Positions 23,837 to 35,700 of a stretch of 64,000 nucleotides of DNA are shown piece after piece. The notes beneath the pieces are model-generated. The model was not told the origin of the DNA, did not search any database, and was given only the letters and a program-made list of their open reading frames with translations. The stretch's first letter is position 1, and each line of letters begins with the position of its first letter. The DNA is from Typhlomys cinereus (lineage: Eukaryota > Chordata > Mammalia > Rodentia > Platacanthomyidae). The DNA is taken from NCBI GenBank assembly GCA_023101885.1, contig JALPQD010000137.1, forward strand, positions 5,074,041 to 5,138,040. Reading direction: 5' to 3'. The translations under genes were made by a program, and so were the position numbers.

Positions 23837-25268
23837 AAATAATTGCACATGACAAAAATGTATTATCAGTGAATTTGTCTCTTCTTGTCAGTCATAATCT
23901 TGGATTGAAATTTTTAAGTGACTATCGAATCTGTCCCTGGGCAGCTTCGTACATGTATGTAAGTGTGTTCAGTGCATTTAACCTCGCATCCTTTCTGACC
24001 TCCCTCTCCCTCCTGTTCCTCCTTCTCACCAGCCCCTTTCTCGCATTTGTGGCTTTTGGTTTTGTTTCGTGACCACCGACCGCCCTCATCTGTGTGAAGA
24101 TGGCTTGGGACTGCCGGGTGGAACTTAGCGGGCTCAGCGTGGGCACAGAGGCGATGGCTGCCCTCAGAATCCATCAGCAGCTAGAAGCCAGAAGGGAGGG
24201 ACAGTGTGCTGTGAGCCCCCTGCAGTGCGTGCTTCTGTGTGGACAGGCGGGGCTTTTGCAGACAGTGCAGCCAAGGAGGATTTTAGTTTCTGCCTGAGAA
24301 TCTGGACTTGCTCTGAGGCAGGTCCAGGGGCGCTTGGAAGGACCGACGCTGTCTGTGCACCCTCCCTGTGTGACTTCCTTCTGACCCACGGTGCAGGCAG
24401 GCAGATGGGCCAGCTTGGTGCGTGCCAAGGAGGACCGGCTGGGCTCCGGGGATCCCTCCTGAATGGGAGGGGTTCATGGCAGGGGCCCTGGGTCACACAC
24501 CGGTCGGTCACCGGGTAAGGTGCGTCTCATCAGCAATCAGACCAGAGAGGATTTGTCAGGCCATAAAACCACCCTGTGAAACTCCCCATTGACGGTCCAC
24601 AGGAAACAAATCATAAATGATTAAATCTAGAATGAAAAATTTAGTCACTGCTGCTTAGAGAGGCATAAGTCTATTTTATGACAGTGAGTCTTTGGGGGAG
24701 AAATCCCCAAAGTAAACAGATGTGTTCTGAAGGTTTTTTTTGTAGCAACGGGCCTACTTTATGAGAAGATGCTTGTTCTGAAGACCCAGAGGAGGAATGA
24801 AATAAGGAACGAGAGCTGCTGTGGGCCGCCCTGTAGCTCACAACTGTCTCCAGGTCCTGGGCAACAGGGCCTGGGGAGACCCTCCCTGCGCAGGCTTCGA
24901 ACCCCAGAATCAACAAAGCCAACAAAGACTGCTTAGTGGTCTCCGGGCACAAGGATGGACCCCGCTGACCTTCAGGCAGCGCAGCACAGCGCAGCACAGC
25001 GTTGGGCATCCTTAGGAAAGTTTAATTTCACTGTGAAGTTTCTTTCTGTGATGGCCAAATCTGTACCTTTGGATTTAGATTTTTGTGTATCTATCTACAG
25101 ACATTTAAAATGAGCTCTGTTGGTCAGCTTTCAAAAGCAGGTTTCATTGTGTGTTTTCCACACACGTGTACTCGTACATCCCTGCTCCCCTCCCCACTTG
25201 TTCGCTGACCCCTCCTCCCCCACCCACTCATGCCTCAGGCTTCACAATGATGTATACCAGCCGTTCTC
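23837..25268. other. Unique non-coding sequence between the duplication copies
   Basis: GC-rich at 24090-24520, where frames on both strands reach 104-115 codons without recognisable domains. A 10-bp repeat (CAGCACAGCG) occurs at 24978-25002. No gene is called. Confidence 0.4.
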
Positions 25269-25516
25269 TCTAAATTTGTGTAGAATATTTATCAATAAGT
25301 AGTATGTGTGTATATATATAAGTACATATATACACACACATACATTTGCTTGTGTGTATGTTCATATATTCTTTATAGCATTTAAAGTGTAATGCATATA
25401 TATTTGTAACTTATAGTATATATATAAATATATATATAAATATAAAAAGATATTTTTCCTGTTATCATAGCATTTGCTCTTTGTTCCAAAATCTAACTTA
25501 CGTGGAACTATAAGGT
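25269..25516. repeat. Local duplication, copy 2 (empty SINE target site)
   Basis: A 248-bp copy of the 23273-23836 unit without the SINE. The pre-insertion target AAAAAGATATTTTTCC is intact at 25444-25459. Both copies are in the same orientation, about 2 kb apart. Confidence 0.9.
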
Positions 25517-25617
25517 TCCTCATCCTTCCCTGTAGAATTCTTCCCTCAGTAGGCACGTGTATATGTAGATTGACATCTCGATTTTTCAGGTGAGAACAAT
25601 CATGTTCCTGTTTCTTC

Positions 25618-26410
25618 TAAAATTTTTGAAATTCTTTTATTATTTCATACATGAATATATGGTAATCTTATGACAACTTCACACCTGAGCCCCCAGTCTC
25701 AGCCCCCCTCTTTCCCACTACAATCCCTGCCAGCCCCCACTCTCCCTCCAGCTGAGTGGCCCACTGGTCCTCACCTGGGCGCCTTGGATGGCCCGCGCCT
25801 GAGCTCTTGCTGGGCGTGACTCTGGTACCGTGGTAGACCACTGAGGAAAGCATCCCCCGCCCAGAGGGTCGACCTCCGTCAGCGCCTCAGGGAGGCGTGG
25901 GGTCGCCCTCTGTCCTTCCTGGCGGCGCATTGATTGGACAGTCCTGAGCAGGTCCTACGCAGAGGAGCCCAGCTGCTGTGTGTCCGCAGCCGCCACAGCC
26001 CGTCATGTCCACACGCCTGGTGCCCGGCCTCACTCCTTCCGCCATCAAGACTCCTTCTTCTACAATGTTCTGTAGAAGGTGTAGGTGTTCTTGGTGCTCA
26101 ATGTTCTTGGTGTAGGTGAGTTGTTCAAATGGCCTGCTTAGGGTTGAACTATCTGCCAACCTTGATTTTCCCTACTTTTTCCAGTTGTGATTTTTCTGGA
26201 ATAAAATGCCTTATTTCCTTTAATATAAATATTAGTTCCATCCATTTTCCTGTAGATGTCATAATTTCGTTCTTCTTTACAGTTGACTGCAATCCCATGT
26301 GTTCATGAATCACAGTTTGTCTATTCATACATTGGTAGACGCCTTGGCTATGGTGAATGTTACAGCAATAAACACGGTGTGGAAATATCTCTGCTCCACA
26401 GAGATCTTCA
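25618..26410 (-). mobile_element. L1 3'-end fragment (Lx-like), minus strand
   Basis: On the plus strand the motifs are the reverse complement of a rodent L1 3' end. The left part carries the T-rich start and 3'-UTR text. 26233-26410 carries the ORF2-proximal part (GTTCCATCCATTTTCCTGTA, GGTGAATGTTACAGCAATAA). No coding capacity remains. Boundaries are approximate. Confidence 0.6.
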
Positions 26411-26769
26411 GTGAATGTAGAAGTCTCTCCAGACATCTTTTGTTATATTTACTATGACAGAAACAATTTCTGTCTTAGAAGGATAGCCAAGTCCCAAAGT
26501 AAAGAATGGAAGATTCATCTTTATTTTGCCTGTTATGACTGTGTGTTGGACAGAAAGGCCTTTTTTCTCTCCCAACATTAAGACACTGCGGTAAATAAGA
26601 AAATGGCCCACATTTACTTTGCACAGTGTGAAGCTTTTAGATCCAGGTGTGGGTGAATGATGAAATGCAAACAATTAATGTCCAGCCTCCCACAGTTTTG
26701 TATGAATAGGAAGTTTCCGATCTAATCTCGTCACATCTAGCTGTGTGATGTCATGGCCATAAACATGTC

Positions 26770-26830
26770 TAGTTCCACCTATGTTCTGTAGACGTCATAA
26801 TTTTATTCTTCTTTACAGTTGACTGCAATC
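26770..26830 (-). mobile_element. Second copy of a short L1 segment, minus strand
   Basis: These 61 bp match 26233-26294 (start TAGTTCCA/TAGTTCCACC, end AGTTGACTGCAATC) with several differences, in the same orientation 537 bp away. Flanks differ. It is either a separate L1 fragment of the same subfamily or a local duplication. Confidence 0.6.
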
Positions 26831-28315
26831 TCCTTGTGTCCCACTAATCTCCAGAAGGTCTTGGTACTTCTCACTGAAGCATTTCCTTCCCCCTCCCCCA
26901 GCCTTCTCTGCCTCTGGAAAAGGAGGTTTCTTTGCAGAGCAGAAGCCTTTACTTCAGTGCAATGTGTCTTCTTGTGAATCTGTTGTTGCCGCATGTGCTT
27001 CAGGGTCACACTCTGGAGGTCATGCTAAACACCGTCCAGAAGCTTCCTCCTGGGGTTTCCTGACAGCTGTGTACACTTGGAGTTGGTTTTGTACAATGAC
27101 CCAGTTTCTTCTCCCCCCATGGCTTCCCGATGTCCCCAACGCCCTCTACTTGAGGAGCCTGTCTCTTCGTCCTTGCTTGCTAGAACAGAATGGAAAACCT
27201 AGAGATAAACCCCCTCATGGACAGCCAGCCCAAAGGTCGCTCTGTACATGTCGTCATACCAAGTATTCCTTTTCTGTTACATTGAGAAGATGCCTCTAAA
27301 CTTAGCGGCTCTCCAGCCAAGATGGAGAAATAAATGCTTGAAGATACAGATATTCCCTGGTAGTGAAATCCCCGTGTAATGGGAGTGTTTCCTATCACAT
27401 GTTAATCTAGAGTTGCGGATGGAATAAAGGACAGCTCGTCCCGCCAGAGCCCACACTGAATAGTCTGCCAGACAATGACACGCCACATTCGATAATAGAA
27501 CCTCCCACAATGTCTGCAAAGAAACCCGGTTGTTCCCTCAGCAGATGACACACTTCCACGCACACTTACACATTCATCAATATGCATTAGGCCTCTTGGG
27601 ACAGCCGTGGACCTATGTTATTGCCCTGTAATGAATAACAGGCTTGGGGGCCTTGTGGGAGAAGAGGAAATCCAAACCTTGCATCAGAAACGTAAACATA
27701 GGTCGTGATAAATATTTGATCATGGATCTCTTTGAAGCCTGCATAGGAAAGGAGGGAAAGAGAAGGTCAGATCTACATGGGCCGAGAAAGGAGCAGCAGC
27801 CTAGGTGCATGTCCGGCCTCCTAGTGTCCTTGGGAAGCCTCCAATCCAATGTGCAGGGAGCATCGAGTGGAGGGGTGTGCGTGGCCTCAGGACGTTGCTG
27901 TCCCCACTCCTGGGGTTCTGTGACTCACCGTAGCAGGGCTCTGTGGTTCTCAGTGTCAGGCACAGGCAGTGTTGGGACAAACGTCTTATGACGGAGACAT
28001 GCATAAGTGACATCTCTGGGCTGTCTTGTCCCCATCCTAATTGGTGGAAGATCAGTGTTTTCATTGCCTGACTCTGGTCTAGGCGCTACACTACTTCAGC
28101 ACCCTCCTCATAAGGGAAAACACCCAATGTTCGACGTCTCTTCAGGGTCTCTGATTGGACTTGATAATGTTTTCAACTTACTTGTGGCCTGGATTTTGTG
28201 ACTGTAAAGGAGGTAGCACAAGAGTCATGTGGTTAAACCATTTATGTGAGGCTGTCCAGGATGAGAAGAGGAAAACACATAAGCAGCAGATATTTTTATT
28301 TTTAGCAAATACACA
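26831..28315. other. Unique non-coding sequence
   Basis: No recognised repeat or gene. Frames reach 111-115 codons (26964-27299 and 27644-27991, plus) but lack domain signatures. Confidence 0.4.
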
Positions 28316-28321
28316 TCATCC

Positions 28322-28595
28322 TAAAGGGGTGTGTGTGTATGTGTGTGTATGTGTGTGTGTCAGAGGGGAGTATATGTGCCTATGGAGCCCCAAAGGAGAC
28401 TTTGAGAATCACCCTGGATTGCTTCTATCTCCTATTTGCTTTGCTCTGAAGTTTCCCAGGCTCCACTTTCCAGGACTGGAAATACAGGCTGCTGCCATTT
28501 CCGGCTGGTGTTCTGATGTGGGATCCAGGATTTGAACTCAGGATCTTCTGTTTGCGAGGCAGAGGTTTAACCCCTGAGCCATGTCTCCCACCACC
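28322..28595 (-). mobile_element. B2-superfamily SINE, subfamily B, minus strand
   Basis: A TG-rich reversed tail at 28326-28362 is followed by the body with CACCCTGGATTGCTTCTATC and CTCCACTTTCCAGGACTGGA, then the reversed head with GAACTCAGGATCTTCTGTTT and AACCCCTGAGCCATGTCTCC. Same subfamily as 32473. Confidence 0.75.
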
Positions 28596-28978
28596 CTGGA
28601 GTTTTACCTCAAGGCTTACAGCTCGTGGAAGCACAGCTGTCTTGCTAGGAAAGCACAATCAAGCTGAACCATGTCAGAGGAGTCCGCAGGTGAATTTCAA
28701 GTGACAGTTTATTACATTTTCCACGGCTCAGAAGCAGTTTCTCAGGTTGGTCTGGTCTGTGTCTTGTGCCTTTGTTGTCAGACTCAAGTGAGAACTCAGC
28801 TACAACTTCAAGGGGTTCCAAGGTCACCCCACGAGGAACTGTCCCAAGCCTCCTTGTGCAGATCTAGAAGTGCAGGACGCTACCCTGGGATGTGTCTGCC
28901 AGCCATTTGCCTTGCTTCCTCACTCTCTAATTCCAAGCTGCACTCATCGGGTTGTTTTTTTTCCTTTTTTTCTTCATA

Positions 28979-29330
28979 CTTTTTGTGAGTGTGGGTGCAT
29001 ATGTGTGTGTGCTTGCATGTATGTAGGCAGACATGTGTAGGAGTTCGTGTGTATATATATGTGTATATGCATGTGAAAGCCTGACGCTTACATTGCGCAT
29101 CTTTCTAGTTTGTGGACTTCTTTATATATCCAACCGGGGTCATTCAGAGCAACCCAGAGCTTGCTGATTGGTCAGGCTGCCAGCCAGCTTGCCCTGGGGA
29201 CCCTCTGTCTCCCGAGTGCCAGGATAGCAGGACGCTTGCCTGCCTCTCACGTGGGTTCGCATGAACTCCACTTCTCACCTTGCGAGGAGGTTCCTTGTCC
29301 ACTGGGGCCTCTCCCCAGTCCCCGGTATTA
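28979..29330 (-). mobile_element. B4 SINE, minus strand
   Basis: The TG-rich part (28979-29070), then GCTTGCTGATTGGTCAGGCT with GACCCTCTGTCTCCCGAGTG, and finally CTCACGTGGGTTCGCATGAA with CCTTGCGAGGAGGTTCCTTG follow the reversed B4 layout (a B1-related 5' part fused to an ID-related part). Confidence 0.65.
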
Positions 29331-29880
29331 GTTTTTAAAGCCATCGTTATGCTTTATAAACTAGAGTAGCTGCCATCAGTTACCTGCTTGGGTGGGTTCT
29401 CCCAGCCCTGGAGAACCAGAAGTGCACTGTCCGCTGCAAACATGGGAAACTTTGAGGGTATGTCTTCTTCCATCTTTTACAAACAAAAGCTCCATCCCCC
29501 TGAAGTTTAAAAAAGCTGTTTTGGGAACTGACCCCAATGTATGGGGCTCAGTTCTAGCCTGCTGGCTTTCTGTGCTCCAAATTCATAGACCCCGCTCCCC
29601 CTTCCCTTCTCCCTTCCTCCTTTCCCCTCCTCTTTTCCCCTTCCCCTATCTCCTCTCCCTCCCTCCCCCATCCCAGGTGACCCCAGTGTCTCCTATGCAA
29701 CTTACGCTCCCCCTTTCTAGTCGTTCCTCCTGTGCCTTCATTTTGCCTGTCATTATTTGCTACTCGGATTTGGGGTTCGTTTTCCACAAAAATTTCACGA
29801 TTCTCTTTCACAGTTGTGATCGACTTTACATGATTAAAGATCAGTCTTCCTAATCATGCCCCAGTTTTCCAGACCTAGCG
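29331..29880. other. Unique sequence with a pyrimidine-rich patch
   Basis: 29590-29680 is a CCCT/CTTCC-rich low-complexity patch. A 153-codon plus-strand frame (29392-29853) runs through it and is not considered a gene. Confidence 0.4.
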
Positions 29881-30019
29881 GTCATGCTGCAGGTGGGCGT
29901 GTCTTAGCGTCATGCTGCAGGTGGGCGTGTCCTAGCGTCATGCTGCAGGTGGGCGTGTCCTAGCTGTCATGCTGCAGGTGGGCGTGTCCCAGCCGTCATG
30001 CTCAGGGGGCGTGTTAGCA
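29881..30019. repeat. 28-bp GC-rich minisatellite, five units
   Basis: The unit GTCATGCTGCAGGTGGGCGT + GTCCTAGC repeats at 29881, 29909, 29937 and about 29966, with a shorter degenerate last unit ending near 30019. Units one to four differ at only one or two bases. Confidence 0.92.
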
Positions 30020-30250
30020 GGTGCCTCTGGGCCTCACAGACCCCCCCATTCGCCCCTGATTTTCCTCCCACAGCCTGTGGTCCAGCCAAGCAGAACATTT
30101 TCTATTCTGTGTACATGGGGTTTTTTTTGGGGGGGGGAGGTGTCTGTGTTAATTCTCTGTGTTCGTTTCCCTAAGACATTGTTAGAAGCCTGCTCCTGCT
30201 GTAAAATGAACTTTCTAGCTTTTCCAGCCTGCTCCATACAGATAGACAAT

Positions 30251-30251
<1 letters not shown>

Positions 30252-30300
<49 letters not shown>
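30252..30300. repeat. (AG)n microsatellite
   Basis: An uninterrupted AG run of about 49 bp. Nearby at 30121-30138 is a T8/G9 homopolymer pair. Confidence 0.95.
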
Positions 30301-30304
<4 letters not shown>

Positions 30305-30454
30305 TCTGGGCAGGGAGGGAGTTGCAGGGCAGGCTGGGTATGTATGTGCCTAGGAAGTGTGGGGTGAGGCTGACTGTGTTCCCCAGCAAAACTTGAAGGA
30401 TGTGTGCATAGTCTTTGTAGTGTCCATCACTCCTAGCATGGTACATCCATTCAG

Positions 30455-30650
30455 CCATTCTTATTTTATATTCTATTTATTCCTTTATCAGGGGAGGGCG
30501 CACACATGCTATGGTGCGTGAGTGGAATTCAGAAGTAACTTTTGAAAATCAGTTCTCTCCTTCCACAATGGGCTTCCAACGATTGAACTCAGGCCACCAG
30601 ATGTGAGGACAGGCACCTTAGCCACTGAGTTCTCTTGCTTTAATTGGCGC
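30455..30650 (-). mobile_element. B3 SINE, minus strand
   Basis: CAGTTCTCTCCTTCCACAAT, ACGATTGAACTCAGGCCACC and ACCTTAGCCACTGAGTTCTC match the reversed B3 consensus in order. The T-rich start at 30460-30490 would be the reversed tail. Confidence 0.7.
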
Positions 30651-32472
30651 TTATCAGACATAGGCTTTCTGCTGGAAGCTGTGAAGGTATCCATGACCGC
30701 GGGTTCCCATAGAGTTCACACTGTCACCACTCTGAAAAACAGCCAAGGGATAAGTTGGTTGGTCAACTCTCCAGGGAAGACCCGTAGAAGGTGAGCAGTG
30801 CGTTGTGAATGTTCCAAGAGGAAGTGATTCGTAAGTGGGAAGGAAACACAAGGGACTATCTGAGGACCCCGTGTCTTTCCGCACAGAGAGAATTCTGGAC
30901 CATGTGGGTGGAGGGAGAGAGTGGCTTTCAGAGGATCCCTCTGCTGGCACCATTTTAAACTCACGTTTTCCTCTTGTAAGTCACGTGACTGTGCCACTTG
31001 AATCTGTGACATCCACATTTTTTTCGTTGTTGTTGCTTGAAGTCTCATAAGACTGAGCTTCCATGGCAGGGAGACTGAGAAAGGGTCATGCTACCCACCC
31101 CAGTCTTTCCAGAAGATTCCATGGCCACTTTCTCATCCACTCACTCGAGAACAACCCTAGCCCCCTCTGGCCTCCTTGCCTGTCTCTTCCTTCTTGCCTT
31201 CTGAGATCTCCTCCACAAATTACTCTCAGACATTGTCCCCGAATATTGCTTCCCGTTAGACCATCTGGGTCCTCGCTGCCTCTCGAGCTCACGCCATCCA
31301 CTGCAGACCATTCTGCGTCCTCCACACACCAGTGGCTGAGCTCAGGAATGCAGACACGAGTTCCGACCTCACGTCTCTGCTGACAGAACACTTTCCTGCC
31401 CGTGCCAGGTCGCCTGTCTCCTCAGGAATCCACCCTGAAGTTGGTTTTCCACATTCTCAGTGGCTTTTCTAAAGGACCCTCAGCCTCGGGCTCTTTGCAT
31501 AATTCCTTTTAATTATCCCTGTTTAATGACATTCCATTCCATGTGGTGACAAGTAAACATATAAAAATGAGTTCATATCACCTGGGTTAACATGGGTCTG
31601 TATACACTGCCACAATTTACTGTCTTGCATTTTCCTTGAAAAATGCAACTGATGTTAAATAGCTGACACGGTGTTGTGATTGCTGCAGGAAAGAGACCAG
31701 GCTTGCACGATGAGCAGGACCCTCTCTGTTGTGCAGCTCAGATTTAATGACACTTGAAGATATTTTCATCCTCTTCATTCTTCTCTCCCCTGCCCCACAG
31801 AAATTCTTTGCCTCTCTATCTTTCTGTTCACCTTAGCATACATTGGTCAATAAAATTATTTCAATTCTTCCGGTGGCATCTAGTGAAATTTGTGTCTGCT
31901 GGTTCCCCAGGGGCAGGGAAGGCTGGGAGGAGTCAACAGAGCAACCCACGTACTGGACACAACATGCCCGGCCAGGGACACGCATGGAGCGTCCCCGTGT
32001 TAGATGCTGAAGTGGACACCAGGGAGCATGTTCAGTAGCATCTGCAAGTGGTTCCGGTCCCTATGATTTGTGCTACGGTGAAATGGGTCAGATTATGTAA
32101 GTGCCCATGAACTAATCAACTGTGCCAATGGAATTCCTAACTGGGTGAGATTAGCACATAGAAAACTTTGGTTTTACAGTTGAACATGTTTACTTTATTA
32201 AGCTTGCACAAGAGACTGAAAGACAATGATTAATAATGTAATTTTACTGTACTATGTGTGTTTCACATAAGTTGTTTTTAAAGCATTTCCACAGTCATTC
32301 CCCTAAATAAAAAATAGAAAATGTGATATTTCCATCCTTTTATTTTTCAAATATGAAGAGGATAAAATACATGGATTATGCCATTGGAGTCTATTTCATA
32401 GTCTCTGGGTTTATTTCAATTGTTGGTGAGATAATCCCACATTGCATTTATCATTTTCAATTGAAAATGCGA
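30651..32472. other. Unique non-coding sequence
   Basis: No recognised repeat or gene. 32200-32470 is AT-rich. Frames around 100 codons on both strands (30654-31391) overlap one another and show no domain. Confidence 0.4.
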
Positions 32473-32476
32473 GTTT

Positions 32477-32705
32477 GGGGATGAAAAGATGGTTCAGGGG
32501 TTAAGACTCTGCCTTGCAGCAGAAGGTCCTGAGTTTGGATCCCAGGTCCTACATAGAAATGCCAGGAGGAAACAGCAGCAGCCTGCACTTCTGGACTGGT
32601 GGGTGGAGCCTGGGAAATACCAGAGGGAAGCAAGAAGGAAGTAGAAGCAATCCAGGATGATTCCTGAACTCACCCCTGGTCCTCCACAGGAACGCACAGT
32701 GCCCT

Positions 32706-32758
<53 letters not shown>
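32477..32758 (+). mobile_element. B2-superfamily SINE, subfamily B, plus strand
   Basis: Head GATGGTTCAGGGGTTAAGAC with GGTCCTGAGTTTGGATCCCA, then the subfamily B body (GCCAGGAGGAAACAGCAGCA, GGACTGGTGGGTGGAGCCTG, AAGTAGAAGCAATCCAGGAT) and a (CA)n tail at about 32707-32754. Imperfect flanking repeats (AAATGCGAGTTT before, AAATGCATAGTTT after) suggest an older insertion than the subfamily A copies. Confidence 0.8.
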
Positions 32759-33080
32759 ATATACAAAAGGAAATGCATAGTTTGATGTATATGTCTCTGT
32801 AAATTCACATATATAACTTTCTTTAGTGGCATGTGACATCATTTATACACAAATTGCACGTTGAATCATGTGCGTACAGGGTAGAGCTCAGCTCTCCCAT
32901 ACTAGCCAGCCGGGGGGCCTTATCTGCCCCCAGTATTGCCCCAAGACACGTTAAGCATGTATACCTGACACCCCGTGTCCCCAGCAGGTGCGGTGCTTGT
33001 CCACTGTGTGACCACAACCTGCTGCCAAGTGCAGTGCAAACAAGCTCTTTGCTTGTCCATGTAGCCCCCAGCTCTTCTTT

Positions 33081-33370
33081 TTTTAATACTTTTTTATTAT
33101 TATTTATTCAGTTGTGCGTGTTTATGTGTGTGTGTGTGCGTGCGTGTATTTGTGTGTAGAACCATGGACAAATTCAGGAACCACCGTGGACGCCTCCACC
33201 TCCTCCTTGTTTATTCTGCCCCGGGATTCACAGGCTCTGCCCTACCAGGACCAGAAATGCAGGCAACCGCTGCTTCTGCCCGGTATCTATACATAGGGTC
33301 TAGGATCCGAACTCAGGACCTTCTGCCTACAAGGCAGAGGCTTAACCCCTGAGCCACCTCTCCAGCCCCC
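33081..33370 (-). mobile_element. B2-superfamily SINE, subfamily A, minus strand, with 17-bp target-site duplication
   Basis: Reversed T-rich tail and TG-rich segment at 33085-33157, body GGACGCCTCCACCTCCTCCT, and reversed head AACCCCTGAGCCACCTCTCC. It is flanked by perfect repeats GCCCCCAGCTCTTCTTT at 33064-33080 and 33371-33387. Confidence 0.88.
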
Positions 33371-33387
33371 GCCCCCAGCTCTTCTTT

Positions 33388-34014
33388 GAGAATCCTATGT
33401 GGCTCTTTGACAGCACTGACTGTGAGGTCATCACTAAAGGACTTCAGCCACCTGGTGGAAGTCGCAAGGAGAAATCTGCCCAGAGTCTGACATGTCTGAA
33501 CATGAGGTATGGATGGGCCTTCCTGGGGTAATTCCACCCAGCTCACAGCTGCCGGGTTAGGGTGCTGCATGCTTGTGGAGATGCCGATGGGAAGAGACAG
33601 GTAGATGTAGCTACTCTTGAATGGAGAAGGGTTCCGCCCAGCAGGTTATGAGTCTGTGAGCAGGTTATGAGTGGATGAGCCCATGAGAACTGAAACTTGG
33701 CTCTTTTTTCCCCCAAGCAAGCTCCACACATGAAGGAGCAAGCGACAGCTGGGGACCAAGGTTGTCAGTCACTCCTCTTGTCTTGCTGTCTGCCTTGTGG
33801 GCTGGGGCTTGGTGTGTAGACCCTGCTGTCTTCCGGTTCTCAGGGCTGCTTCGGCCCCACCCCTCCATTCTGGGATGGTGTGTGTTTGCGTCACGCTCAA
33901 GCTCACAGTCACCATTGGTTCAGTAAGACTTAAGGAAGCCGTGTGTAATTACCATGAAAGTTTTCAAAAACCATTTCCCAGTTTTTCTTAGAGTCATTAA
34001 ATAGGTCAAAGGAC
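33388..34014. other. Unique non-coding sequence
   Basis: Nothing recognised. Short frames only. Confidence 0.4.
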
Positions 34015-34170
34015 ATTTGGGTGATGAAATGTTTCAGAGAGTAAAGGTGCTTGATGCCCAGGACTAATGATCTAAGACCAATCTTTGGTGACCGTGGAAA
34101 GGTGACGTATGACCTCCAGATGCGTACCATGGTGTGCTGCCTCCCACGGTCTGGGCCCACGAACCAGCAT
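34015..34170 (+). mobile_element. Diverged B3-like SINE, plus strand
   Basis: GTAAAGGTGCTTGATGCCCA, ACTAATGATCTAAGACCAAT and CGTATGACCTCCAGATGCGT follow the B3 order with many substitutions. Confidence 0.5.
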
Positions 34171-35700
34171 AAACCCAGGCTTACATGCAGAATACAGAAG
34201 TGAGAGCGGTAGGAATCGATCAAGCATCAGGTCAGAGGGAGCCTAGGATGTCCTCCATCATCTAAGCCAATTTTATTGGAGCATATGTGAGTTTTTATAA
34301 GAAAACATCAAAGAAGAGCAGGGCCAAATTCTTTACAGGATTATGTAAAATGTATACATTCCAGTTAATAAAGAAATGACAGGAATGACATCTACTTGCT
34401 GTGTGGGACCAGACGTGATGTCTTCAGGTAGAGTTAAAGCAGGCATGACACTCAGTTGCTAAAAGGAAATGGACAATGAATGTCTCAAAGCATTCATACC
34501 TGGTCTATGTATAACATATCTCAAATGCACAGGGAGGTAACTGTAGGGGGAGGTTTTAACCTAGCCAGTCCTGAGAAGAACAAAAGTGATCTAAGAACAG
34601 ACAGGAGGTAAACTCAACTCCCAGAGGAAGGAATTTGCCTGCCATTGTCTACGCAGACAAAAGGCAAAACTCAACTTCCAAAGGGAGGAAACCTAACAAC
34701 TGCCCATTTTAGATGCTAATGTGTCATTCTCCAGAGAGCAGGCTTCAGGCCTGACGACCCCCACACCCCACTCCATGCGCATCATGCACACACACGGAAT
34801 AGAAATCAACCATGGAGGGCAAAGAAGGAAGAAATCTGACATCAGTCTCTGATTTATGTGTACACATACATTCTCTCTCTCGCCCTCTCTCTCTCTCTCT
34901 GTCATACACACACACAGAGACATACACACAGACACACAGACATACACTATGCATATGTGCGCTCACATATGCAAATGGAAAGTGAAAGAAACTTATCAAC
35001 TGTCAGGTGGATGGGTCATATAAAGCAGGTACTTTCTAATGCGATGGATCATTTTCAGTCCTTATGGACAAGTGATCTGTTCACACAAAATGCAAGGAAA
35101 AATTAGGAAACTTGTCTCCATTCTAGTTCATTCAGCACCTTAGAAAATCCTTCATATAAAGTTAGATATTGCTACTAAGTAAAGTTTAAAGAGTTCTTTT
35201 TTGTTCTTCTGTCCAGAACCATCAGTGTTCTTAGTGGTCAGAAAAACAAACTGTAATAAAATCAAACTGTGAATGACTAATAAATGCAGACTTGATTTCC
35301 TGTCATTAAGGTAATTTTCATTTTAATGCTAAGGCCTCCCCATTTTCCCAACTCATCGGACTTAAAACTCAGGCGCTTCTGAGAGCAGGTTCCCAGGTGC
35401 TGTCCAGAAATTCTGTATCTCCGTGGAATGCGTGTTATAATTACTTTAAAAATTGCCCGGCATTCTGAGCTCACAGACAGTACTGACTTCTGACTTAGGC
35501 CACTCGATAATGACTGGCGTTCTAGAAAAAAATGCAACAAAGTGCCGACCGATGGTTCCCGACGGTTAGTTACAGTCACAAAACGCGGTGCAATGTCAGT
35601 GCAGAGAAAGCTGGCGTCCCTGTGCCGCTGCTACACAGCCAGTGAGGGTCTCTGCAGAGATGGAGCGAATGGCCCCTCGGTGTTCACAAGGGAAGAGAAA
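34171..35700. other. Unique sequence with a CT/CA low-complexity patch
   Basis: 34870-34950 is CT- and CA-rich. Otherwise no repeat or gene recognised. Frames of about 84-100 codons are not supported. Confidence 0.4.

Noticed and set aside
24090..24520. GC-rich stretch with frames on both strands, possible exon or CpG island
   Set aside because: CpG density is visibly lower than at 35.7-36.2 kb and no frame shows protein-like constraint.
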